Below, one piece after another: positions 22,840 through 32,639 of a stretch of 64,000 nucleotides of DNA. Origin of the DNA: Oxytricha trifallax (Eukaryota > Ciliophora > Spirotrichea > Sporadotrichida > Oxytrichidae). The notes under the pieces were generated by a model, which ran no database searches, had not been told where the DNA came from, and saw only the letters and a program-made list of their open reading frames with translations. The DNA is taken from positions 62,001 through 126,000 of the forward strand of contig ARYC01000555.1 in the NCBI GenBank assembly GCA_000711775.1. The letters are read 5' to 3'. Every line of letters starts with the position of its first letter. Position 1 is the stretch's first letter. Made by a program: the position numbers and the translations under genes.

Positions 22840-23412
22840 TTATTCTTTTTTCATTTTAATATGAACACTCTTATTTGATATGAAAATTCTATCAATAAAT
22901 AGTGGCATTAATAATAAAATTTATTTTTATTTCTCTCAAAAATAAAGATATTTATATAATATTTTGATTTTTTGTAATTATTTTTCAAAACAATTTTGTT
23001 TTTTATATTAAAATTTAATTAATTTTTAAAGTATATTTCTTAGATTTAATTTTTAAACATTTAGATCTTATTTAAAGGAATAAATTATTATTTAAAATAA
23101 TTGATGAAAGTTTAGACAATAAAATTATTTAAATATATTAAGTATCATTAAAATACTCATTTAATTTGCTATGTCCCATTTTCTGAATGTTTTTATTATT
23201 TTATGAAAGACCAATAATAAATTCTTATAACTTAAAATATTATGTATAATTTATCTTACAGTTAAAAAGATATAATTAAGTTTGATTTAAGAAATTAAGA
23301 TATAGTAATGATTTTACAATTACCATTTTCATAGAGATAAATAATTTTATTTCATAATGGTAATTTTCATTCTCATTCATTAATAATTAGTCAATCATAA
23401 ATGCATTTCATT
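22840..23412. other. AT-rich spacer, no gene seen
   Basis: About 570 bases of mostly A/T with scattered homopolymers between the RING fragment and the 3' end of the formin gene. Confidence 0.6.
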
Positions 23413-26400
23413 TCAGAATTTAGCTTGATCCTTTGGAATCTAATCTAGTCTAGACTTAGCAGAGTGAGGGATAAATTTAGAGGCAGCGCCACCTATTGCT
23501 GTAGAAACTTTCTGTGGCAAAGTTTAACCTTGAAAAGAGACATTAACGTTTTGCTGATTGACTGAAAAACCTTTTCCAATCAGAGTAGGTATCTGTTTAG
23601 AATTGGAACCTTGGCTATTGAAGTACTATTAAGTGTTTGTTTGGGAGTTAACTCCATTGATTTTGTGGGACTGAGAAGCTTGCGGTGGGGAAAGGATATT
23701 TGTAGCAGGTGATTGATTGTAGGTGCTTAGGTTTTCTTTTTGCATAACTTTCTTGTGAGCCATGTTCAAGAATGAGCTCTGTTCTTTCTTAAGACCTCCT
23801 TAGTTGATGATTGACTATTTCTTAGTTTGAGATGCAGCACTGTTCATTTAAAAATGAGTCTCACCAGTGTTTCTAGAATGTCCACTTTCATTCAAGTTCA
23901 CTTTTAACTTTCCAGCAATTAAATTTTCAAGCATATCTATATTGTCAAGGGCATCAAAGGGCATTTAAGTTGGGCTATCTTGGGTCTTTAATCTTAGATT
24001 CTTGATACTTGGAGTACTTTCAAATTTCATAGGACTACCTTTTTTAAGGTTAGACTTGCTTGCAACTTAGAAGAGTTGTTTACTCAATGAGGATTTTTTC
24101 TAGGTTTTCGGACCATTATTTGAAAAATCGCTCATGCTCAAATCTTCATGGGTAAGCTGAGGCATGTTAGAGTCTCTAGGACTATTACGACCTTTAGCTT
24201 TATTCTTATTCTAAGCTGATTCATTAATTTTATCTGTTCTTTATGAAGGTTACTTATCATATTGTTTCATATATCTACTGACTTGATTAAGCATGGGAGA
24301 TTTGTTGTTAGCAGCAACACCAGAGTTCAGACCAGACTTAACTCTTTAATGAGAAATTTTCTTAGGAGCAGATATTAAGTGCTACTAGACATCTGACTGA
24401 TTTCTCTAATGATTGGCAAGTTTTTCAGGGGTTTCCTTAACTTATCTCAACAAGTGAAGATTTTGATTTTGTTGCTTTAACAACTTAGCCTTTCTTCTTT
24501 GCATTACCTTTTCAAAAATCTTTTGATGTTTAAAATGGAAATCATAAAAGACTTGAATAGCTTTGTCTATCAAAGATACATCACTTATCATAAAGAACTC
24601 CATAAACTCTTAAGTAGCTAAATCAAACTTGCGTTTAGACTGTTCAATAAGATGCTTTACACTTTCATCATAGAAAGTCTAAAAATTTTGCAGAGTTTGC
24701 CAGAATTCTTTATCTCCTTAATCCCACTTTTTAAAGTTGGTTTCAATAGATTTCTGTTTGCTAGAAAGTTCTTCTGCTCTTTGATAAATTACTGTATGAT
24801 TATCTCTCAATACTGATCTGATGATATTGAGTTAATCATCAGGAAAAATTTCCTAACATGAGAGATTTTCTATCGCATGATTATAGTTACTCATTGTAAT
24901 AAGTTATTTGCAAATATAGTCATATAGGCATTTTTAGTTGTTCTTGGAAGACTTTATTTCAAAAATCTAATTCAAATCTAGGATATCAAAAACAGGTAAA
25001 TTATGAGACATTAAAGGCTGATCATTCAAAACCCCAAAACCCCTTAATGAGGTTTATAAGTGCTTTGATTTGCAGGGAATTTGTTAGGGGCTGGGGTTAT
25101 TAATTAAATGCGAGACAAAAATAGCAAGCTTTTGGGGTCTATTTATGATGAAGAGTATATAGATTTAGTGTTTAAACTGCGATATGGAGTTGATATATAC
25201 AGTGAATAAATCAAACCAGTACTAAACTATAAGTCTATTGCGCTACTCATAAAGCGAAGTCCGTCAACTGTTCGTTCCCACTGTCTTATAGCACTATAAT
25301 TAAAGAAATAGTAGCTAAATTCTTATCCTAAGAGGTAGTCAAAGTTTCTATAGAAGCATATTGACTATCTTATTAATGATAAAACTTTGAAGTATTGGGC
25401 TCACTTCTCTTTAGACCAACGAGCTACTATGTTTCATCGCCAGTTCCCTGAGTTGAAGATCTCTGCTTAGTCTATAGCCAACATCTATAAACGAAATGGT
25501 ATTTCTTACAAAGGTGTTAATCGTATCAAGAGAGTGATTGATTTCACTCTGCCATTTTACAACAATAACCTAAATTATATTTATAATTAAATGCAGAGAG
25601 CTATTACTAATAATATTAAGTTTATACATGCTGACGAGGCTGTGTTTACCTTCAACACTTTTATCTAGAAATCTTGGTATTAGAGGCATAGTAATATAGA
25701 AGTATATGACTAGAAAGTCAAGGTATAAACAATGGCAATTCTAGGAGGTATTAGCGAGGATGCTGGTTTAGAAACTTATGTTATTCATCCTCGCTCTATT
25801 AAGACAGAGCAGTATATTAAGTTCTTAGAGCAGCTGAGAGAGAAGTACCCTGAATAAGAGATTATACTATTCGTTGATAATCTTTCTGTTCATAAGACTA
25901 AAGAAACAAGGAAGAGTTATGAGCAACTTAGAATAACGCCAGTGTTCAACGTACCTACAGTCCATAGTTTAATGGAATTGAGTTCTACTGGGGTATATTA
26001 AAAGGCCATTACAAGAAACTGCTGCTCTACCACTTGATGCATGACCTACCTATCGATACAGTAGACTTTATTAAAAGCTCAGCGAAGAGAGTAGATAATT
26101 TTTTGGCTTAAAAGTGTGCTAAAGAAGGGAGAGAGAATGTATATAAATAAGTTTTGTAGTTAAGTTAATGAATATATAAGTCACATTTAGAATTCTTTAG
26201 AGGGAGCTGGCTTCTCTTTCTTTTCTTCTACTTCTTGCTTCCCTCCTCCTAAGTTTCTTCTCTTGCTGCCAGCTCCTGCATCTATATTCATTGACTCTGT
26301 AGGCTAAATATTTGAATAAAGTCTCTTGCTTACTTCATACTTCGTCTCCGACTTTCGCTCTCTATGAAGCTTGCTCTATTCCTTCATCAAGAAGATGCCA

Positions 26401-29400
26401 GTACCAGATTTTTCTAAAGAGTTAAGCTACAAATCTTACTCGAAATATAAGGGTGCTTCTGCAGCTCTGATAGCCAGCTCGCACTTATCTTGATCCCTTG
26501 TTTATCCTTATCTTCTGAAGAGATGCTGTACCTTTTCTTATGAGATTCTTGAATAATTTCTTTCAAGTAATCACCTTTTATTGTTGCAAGTATGCCAAAG
26601 AAGTAGTTTCTTTCAGGAAGTTTATTTGACAACTGCTTCTTTGTAGGCAGGTACAACGAAACCTCTGGGTCATTCATTGCATTATCATATAAATTAGTCA
26701 CAGAGATTTCAGGATAGTTTGGAATCTCTGCAAACTTTACATCTTAAGTTTTTAATGCTTTCTTCTCTTCGCAGAGTATGGCTCTTAAAAATGAAATTTT
26801 AGTGCCTTCCATCGTTGGGAGGAACAAAACAACTACATAATCAAGATTAGTTACTATGAGTTCAATACCTTGCTGCACCAGGTAGCGGTGCAAATCCTCC
26901 TTGCTTCTAAATCTTTGAATCAATTCTTGTGCTTGCACTCTTTTCATTGCATCATTCATTGACTCCATCTTGTTTACAGATCTAAGAAATGATATTCAAA
27001 TTTAAGTTTATTGATTTCAATTATTTACCTCTGTAAAAACTTACTATTAAATATGGGCATCCTATAGGAGGTCAACCTCTTAGAAGGATATGGAGAAAAT
27101 TTTGAGAACTGGTTTCAAACTTGAGAGATTGATATCAATTTCTACTGTTATAGTTCCATATTTTTGATTTAAATTGGTACGTACTTAATTAGGAGCAGCT
27201 CCTAAAATGCTAGTACTTAATTAGGAGCACCTTAATTTTAATCATAAAATCATAAAATACCTCCTAAAGCAGTACGAACTTAATTAAGTGCACCTCCTAA
27301 ATCGGTACGTGCTGTAATCAATTATTATTGATAGTAAAAATGGTTACTTCCTCCTCCATAATTAGAGCTGGATTGTCTCTTAACACTTATATATCTTCTC
27401 TTATACTCTAAGAACTTCCCTTTAAACTTGTAGGCTTGCAAAGCTCTCATATAAGCTCTCAATTATAGAGGCAGTTTTATAATTTTAGATTCAAATTTAA
27501 ATATGAGCGCTAACATTTTAAGAAAAACAACAGCACTTCCATAGAACTAAATGAGACTTACCTTTGGGAGCAATAAAAAGTGTGATAGCTGCGAGATGAA
27601 CTCTCATAAGTAACTACCAGAGCTATCACTTGATGTCTCTGTTATTAAAATTGAAATTAATAATAGAAAATTAATGGCAAACAAGTGTGTGGGAGACAGA
27701 GAGGAGGAGAAAGGTATTAATGAAATTCCTATACAAACTGAAGAATTTGAAGTCTATTTTTGTGAGTTATGTGAGAAAGATTTTGCTCATAAATCAAGCT
27801 GGTACAGACATATGAAAGAGCATAGAGAAGCAAAGCCCACTGTATACTTAAAGCATGATAAAATAGATGGAAAGTATGACTGCTTTGAGTGCCATAAGCA
27901 ATACTCTCATACAAGAGACCTAAAGAAGCATCTATTAAAAGCTCACAAGAAAGATATAGAAGTTGAGAATCATGAAGTTGAGCTGAAGCTTCTAAACAAA
28001 ATAAAAGCGAGGGAATATTCTAAGGTCGTAGTACCTGAATAAGCTAGAGAGTTAGAGTACGTTAAGAAGGCACGCAACCAACTGACCTCTGAAATAACAA
28101 AAATTATGATCAATATTAAATACAAGAAAATACCGGTTCTTGCTTAAATTGACCTAGACACTTCTCTTTAAAGCTACCTTATAATAGAAGACTCCTTTGA
28201 TAAGAAAGTTATCAATGATCATCAATACGCATACAAGGTGTATTCCTTAAACTATCTCTTAAGTGATGATAAATATCAGATGGAGTTTACAAATGAGTAT
28301 CAAGTACTCACTTAAGCTTAGTTTAAAGAGTGTAGTTACTTAATCAAGCTAGATGCTGTTCTTCTTGTCAAGGATCATGTGGCTCTCAGACTCCCACTCT
28401 ATGAAATGACCCTCAGAGATTTTATTACTGATCAAAGGAATCATAAGTAGCTTGCTTTGATAGCAACCTAAACCTTACAAGGTATAAAAGAGTTACATAA
28501 GTTAGGCTTTGTTCATAGAAATTGAAGCCTGAGAATATTATGATAAACTTCTCACCAGTAAGAGTGGCAATTATTGACTTCAACAGATCATTAAGGGTGG
28601 AAATATCAAGGCTAGGAAGTGTTATGGGAACTCCAGGCTATTATCCTGAAAGAGAAGACTGGAGAGATGGAGAATATTAATGGGATGTGTGGGCTTTAGC
28701 AGCAATAATAATAGAGTGCGATATGCCTCGCAACGATTACTACTCTACTAGGTGTGAGAAAGATGCTAAGCAAAGAATCAAGTAATTTATAGACAAAACC
28801 AGAGTCTCTCAATCATTAAAATAAATGGCAGAATCAATAATATTAAGACCAAACTCTAGATCAGACATAATATTAGAGCAGATAGAGTTGTGGTTAAGTA
28901 AGATAGACTTTAGACCACTCCCACATGATCCTAAAGTGCATTTTGAGTGATTAAATTAAATAAATTTACTATAATATTCACATTAAAACCTATTAATAAC
29001 CCCAACCCTTAACAAATTCCCTACAAATCAAAGCACTTATAAACCTCATTAAGGGGTTTTGGTGTTTTGATTGTTGTAGAATTGAGCTATGGCAAGTTAT
29101 GTACATTTTATTGCTCTATGTAGTAAAAAGTTCTGTTTGATTGAGTTGAAAGTGCAAATCCAGTTTTCAATAAGCATAAATTATTATTTAAAAATATTGC
29201 ATGAGATAATCATTTGTGAAATCTTGAAATTTAGCAATATCTAACAAGATCAATGACTTGACTTCAAGATTTGGAATTTCAAGAGTTTTTATCATAAATA
29301 ACTCAACTGATCCAAATTTTACATCATTTTCAAGAGCTTCTTGGATGTCATTAAAACCTATTTTTATTCATTAATTATCATTTAAATTTACCTTCTTATA

Positions 29401-30803
29401 GAACTACTTCCTTTAGCTTTTAAATTTCTGCAGTTTTAGGAAGAATTTTAATGAACATCTCTAGTTTTTCTGTTTCTAGCTCTTCAATCTTTCCATAAAC
29501 TATCAATCTCAAGAACTCTGTTTCATTAAACTTGTACTTCATCAAAGCAGTTTCTAATTAAGTATTTATATTAAGAATTATTTAACTTACAAACTGAAAT
29601 AGATCTTTAATAATCAAACAGATTATCTATGAGTTTTCTCTTTTCAGGCAATTCATTCTTACACTCTTTAGTCTTAGAAGCTTAAACCTTCTTCTAGAAA
29701 TTAGCTTCAATCTTGGTTTTAAGTTCTTAAATCTAAGCTTATTCAAGTTAAAGTTGATCATGACTAAAGATTGAGTTGCTCTTGTTGGAATTCATACTGA
29801 CTATAATTGGCAGTCTTATCAAGTTTTACAAAGGAACAAATTTAGTTTCAGCTGCTTGCTTTCTTGAGAAAAACTAAGTCATAGATCTCATCAAATCACC
29901 AATGGGAAAAGGAGGTGGTGGTATGATTGATGATCTGACTTCGGAATCCTTAATTTTAAGTTAAGAAGTCTATGAGCTTTGCTTTTGTGAATTTTCACTG
30001 CTTTATAATACGCTAAAGACTTCTTAGACTCTTCTGATTTCAGATATTGAAGCTTAGTTCTCTTTGAGGTCAGAGTATGTAGAAAGAGTTTACAACTTCA
30101 ACTTTTCAAGACTCTCTTTAACCAAACTTTGACTTGATCTTTGAGGATTATATCTATCTTTTCCAGCAGTTCCCTTTCTTGATCCTGATCCTGATCTTTT
30201 TGTTTAAATGCTTTTTACACTTTGATAACTACTGCTATTCTTGCTTGGAGTTTTGTCAGAAATAGACTAAACTAAGTGAGGTTAAAAAAGTAAATGTCTC
30301 TGTGAGCTTTTCTAACTCACTGCTGCTGCACTTCCAGTTCCCGTTCCTGTTTGGGTTCTATGAATTGAAGTAGTTTGAGAGTTTGCTATCATGTTTCTAT
30401 CAAGACTTGGTATAATATCAGATCTGTTCTAGTCTTAAATAATAATGAAAGCATTTCTATCTTGTGAAGTCTCAGGATTAAAATCTGCACTTTGAGTTTA
30501 CTTCTCATTTGCTCCTTCAGATAAGATATCTTGATTCTAACTACTTTTTACTTGCTTTATATCTTAAGAAGATATTTGAGGTTGAGTACCAGCAAAACTG
30601 TAAAAGTTTTTTGAATCAGAGGAAGAGTGACTTTGATTTGCTTGCAAGATAGGAGACTTAAAAAGAACTAAGCTCTCTGTGCTAAAGATCTACTAGTTTG
30701 GAGTGAGTGATGGATTGAAAACGAACCCAGAGTTTTAGTGCTAGATTGGTCTTACCTGAGGAATATCTCTTTGAACAAGCATCTCATCATTGAATTTCCA
30801 CAT
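23413..30803 (-). CDS. Formin (FH2 domain), interrupted by a TBE transposon
   Basis: Minus strand. The provisional start is ATG 30803; the upstream frame is open, so the true start may differ. The N-terminal half is Ser/Gln-rich with a short proline run (SSIIPPPPFPIG, FH1-like). FH2 then begins (FSHDQLQLEQAQIQELK, LIDNLFDYQRSISV). A GTAAGT...TTAG intron joins to QTALMKYKFNETEF...LEMFIKILP. A second intron (29358-29391) follows. A 25-bp IES (29178-29202, pointer GCAT) joins FTNDYLM to LIENWICTFNSIK. The TBE at 25027-29069 interrupts ...QLAIAQFYN; one ATT kept gives NDQPLMSHNLPVFDILDL. The FH2 C-terminus (ATQEFMEFF...RRKAKLL) and a ~350-residue disordered tail end at TGA 23413. Formins nucleate and elongate actin filaments. 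Confidence 0.82.
25108..26171 (+). pseudogene. TBE 42-kDa transposase (IS630/Tc1-like DDE), one frameshift
   Basis: Starts MRDKNSKLLGSIYDEEY; helix-turn-helix-like N-terminus, then the catalytic core: FIHADEAVF (first Asp region), ILFVDNLSVHK (second Asp), and an IEFYWG block (Glu) near 25975. The frame is open until about 25955, where one base is missing relative to copy 2 (CCTACAG versus CCTCACAG). This puts the last catalytic residue and the C-terminal ~70 residues out of frame. The length is 1,064 bases, two more than a multiple of three; the intact gene would have 354 residues. Many closely similar TBE copies act together in excision during development, so an individual copy need not be functional. 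Confidence 0.88.
26181..26387 (-). CDS. Short basic ORF overlapping the 22-kDa stop
   Basis: 68 codons beginning MKEQSKLHRERKSETKYEVSK and ending KEKPAPSKEFQM, TGA at 26181-26183. Its ATG overlaps the 22-kDa stop as TGATG (26385-26389). The composition is Lys/Glu/Arg-rich and lacks in-frame TGA. The same overlap and downstream similarity persist in copy 1. It could be a reinitiated cistron, the C-terminus reached by frameshifting, or a relic. Confidence 0.4.
26387..26968 (-). CDS. TBE 22-kDa protein
   Basis: Open from ATG 26968 (MESMNDAMKRVQAQELIQRF) to TGA 26387-26389, 193 residues, close to the expected 22 kDa. Contains LIVTNLDYVVVLFLPTMEGTK and PTKKQLSNKLPERNYFF. No recognisable catalytic domain; the role in TBE biology is not established. 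Unlike the two other genes of this copy it shows no frame break. It is divergently arranged with the 57-kDa gene across a ~535-base spacer. Confidence 0.82.
27175..27320. repeat. Short repeats in the divergent spacer of the TBE
   Basis: GTACTTAATTAGGAGCA occurs at about 27180 and 27212. Diverged versions such as GTACGAACTTAATTAAG follow near 27272, mixed with CCTCCTAAA(G/T)C units. The spacer separates the divergent 22- and 57-kDa genes, so a bidirectional promoter or binding-site array is plausible but inferred. Confidence 0.5.
27503..28950 (+). pseudogene. TBE 57-kDa zinc-finger/protein-kinase gene, one frameshift
   Basis: ATG 27503 gives a product of about 482 codons, matching the 57-kDa size, whereas the later ATG at 27674 would be too short. 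N-terminal zinc-binding motifs: KKCDSCEMNSHK, then C2H2-type FCELCEKDF...HMKEH and YDCFECHKQYSH...HLLKAH. The C-terminal half is kinase-like: ALRLPLYEMTLRDF, then the catalytic loop HRN/LKPENIM and VAIIDFN, GTPGYYPERED and DVWALAAI. One base is missing inside the catalytic loop (about 28522), shifting the frame. Independently, HRD is HRN or HRK and DFG is DFN, so even the intact form looks like a non-canonical kinase or pseudokinase. Confidence 0.82.
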
Positions 30804-31460
30804 ATCATCATTAGGCTTGTGATGATTTTAGTTTGTTGCCAATATCAAAGGTGATTCAGAAAGTATAAACTCTAAGGGGTATATAAAACAGTTTAAATAA
30901 AAATAAATCTCAAATAATTTAAATATGGTGCATAATATAAGGAAAAATAATTAGGTTTTTTCCTAGATTAAAATAATAAGTTAAAATAAAATTTATTCTA
31001 TTATATCATATTACAACTTTTAATAATTTTAGCCATACATGTATTAGATATTTATGACATACTCATTTAATTTTTCCTTTGTACTTTTATTTATACTATT
31101 TCATTTATTACGATTTCAACTATTAAATTAAAACTCCTATCAAATTAATTATTGATATATTTATATAAAGTTATATAATAATATTAATTTCCCAAAAACT
31201 CTTGGAGTCTGTGATCAAGTATTTAAGTATCAGCTTGCGAAGGTCTCTGTTGTTGAGTGTGAGTTTACTCAGTAAATTGCAAATTCATTGTAAACAAATA
31301 GATTTTGATTAATTAATTATAATTTCTGATCCTCCCAGATTATATACCCTAATCTTAAAATATAAAACTTTTAAGGAAATAAGAGAGCATTTTAAGATGA
31401 TGATTTAAGTGGTTAATATTAATCAAATATATATAATTATTAGAGGAGGTATAAATAAGT
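30804..31460. other. AT-rich spacer between divergent genes
   Basis: Between the formin 5' end and p32. A Gly-free, TGA-containing AT-rich stretch; it may include the true 5' MDS of the formin, but none could be assigned. Confidence 0.5.
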
Positions 31461-32441
31461 ATGTTCGCAAAGTAGATTTTGAAGTAAACCCAAGCCAGAC
31501 TTGTATCAGGCAAACAATCAGTCAGAAACGTAGCTAAGGTTATGACCCAAAGAAACGCCTTATTCGCTATGAACCAATTCTCAATTAGAATGTTTGCTAA
31601 TTAACTATTGAGTTTTACGCAAAGTATAGTTTATAAATTAATGCAATTCTGTGAATGCTGCCAACATTGAAAAGAGTGTTCAAAAGTTATCCAAGGCTTT
31701 GGAAAAGGAGATTAAGTACGAAAATGAGAACTACGCTCAACTTGAAGATATTGAGACTTTCTTGAACGAATCAGGCTTCAAATTCTCAGAGCAAGATCAC
31801 GGCACTGTTATGGTTCTTTCCAAGGTTGTTGGCGACAAGACTGTCGAAGTTCACTTCGAGGCTAGGTAAGTTAATATACAATTAAGGAGGTTTATGTGGC
31901 TAGGATTATATATTGTTGTTTCTCTCTTTCTATGTGGTTGATTTTAATATTATACTTTATAGACAACCATTACCAGATGATGAGAATGTTGAGCAATAAG
32001 AAGGACAAAATCAAAACCAAAATGAGGAGGAAGAGGCCCCAAGTGAAAACTACTGCGACTTCACTGTTTACGTTGTTGATAGCAATGGAAACAAGGGACT
32101 CGTTGTTGAGGCCACTTCAATGGACACTGAGATCTCATAAAATCGTTGCATATTTAAGAAATGCTTCTTTTAACATTAAATTAGTTTACAACTCAGTTTT
32201 AGTTTCTTAAAACATCGCTGAGGCCAAGAAGGTTCATAGATTCGAGAGATAAATGAAGGGATATGCTGGTCCAGATTTCTCAACTCTCGACGAGAGAATT
32301 CAATCATCTCTCTCAGAGTACCTCGATGGTTTCGGTATTAACGAGCACCTCGCTGCCTTCGTTGAATGCATGTCACTCGACAAGGACCAAAGACTCTACA
32401 TGAACTGGCTCTCAGAGCTCAAGGAATTCGTTAACAAGTGA
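31461..32441 (+). CDS. p32/MAM33 mitochondrial matrix protein
   Basis: ATG 31461; an Arg/Gln/Ser-rich, acid-poor N-terminus (MFAKQILKQTQARLVSGK...) is a good mitochondrial presequence. IES1 31603-31648 (46 bp, pointer AATT). MDS2 encodes helix A (ANIEKSVQKLSKALEKEIKY). Intron 31866-31972 (GTAAGT...TATAG) precedes an acidic loop (EGQNQNQNEEEEAP) and beta strands (FTVYVVDSNGNKGLVVEATS). IES2 32143-32212 (pointer TAAAA). MDS3 has GPDFSTLDERIQSSLSEYL...FVECMSLDKDQRLYMNWLSEL, the characteristic p32 C-terminal helix. p32 proteins form doughnut trimers in the matrix and support mitochondrial translation and oxidative metabolism (family knowledge). Confidence 0.9.
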
Positions 32442-32639
32442 ACTGGATTGGAAGAGGAATGATTTATAAAGTATATAAAAATAAAATGGCTAAAGTTTTC
32501 AAATGTGGTCAAGAAGTATTCATTTTATTAGCTAATTAACTTTAACAAATGTAATCACTTTACTACGAGATAAGTTTCTTAAGAAGAGTATAACAAAAAT
32601 GAGTCATTAAATAAAATATTAAATCTAAGATATTAGATA

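Larger units (their letters stand above)
25027..29069. mobile_element. Full-length TBE transposon (4,043 bp), copy 3
   Basis: Terminal repeats start CAAAACCCCAAAACCCC (25027) and end with the complement at 29069 (one G4T4 unit mutated to GGTG). An ~80-base subterminal repeat lies at both ends. Flanking ATT at 25024-25026 and 29070-29072 is a perfect ANT-type target duplication. Gene order, as known for TBE: 42-kDa transposase (+), 22-kDa gene (-), 57-kDa zinc-finger/kinase gene (+). It sits inside formin coding sequence, not in a pre-existing IES. Confidence 0.95.

Noticed and set aside
23413..24894. A 493-codon frame starting MSNYNHAIENL that looks like a complete independent gene.
   Set aside because: The frame is open upstream to the TBE boundary at 25024, and its start region is the C-terminal half of an FH2 domain continuing from the other side of the transposon.
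27674..28042. Start of the TBE 57-kDa gene at 27674.
   Set aside because: With TAA/TAG as Gln the frame extends to ATG 27503, adds a CDSC motif and gives the expected protein size.
31896..32210. A 104-codon plus-strand frame in the p32 gene.
   Set aside because: It is out of phase with the p32 frame and crosses its intron and exon; the p32 reading is clearly correct.
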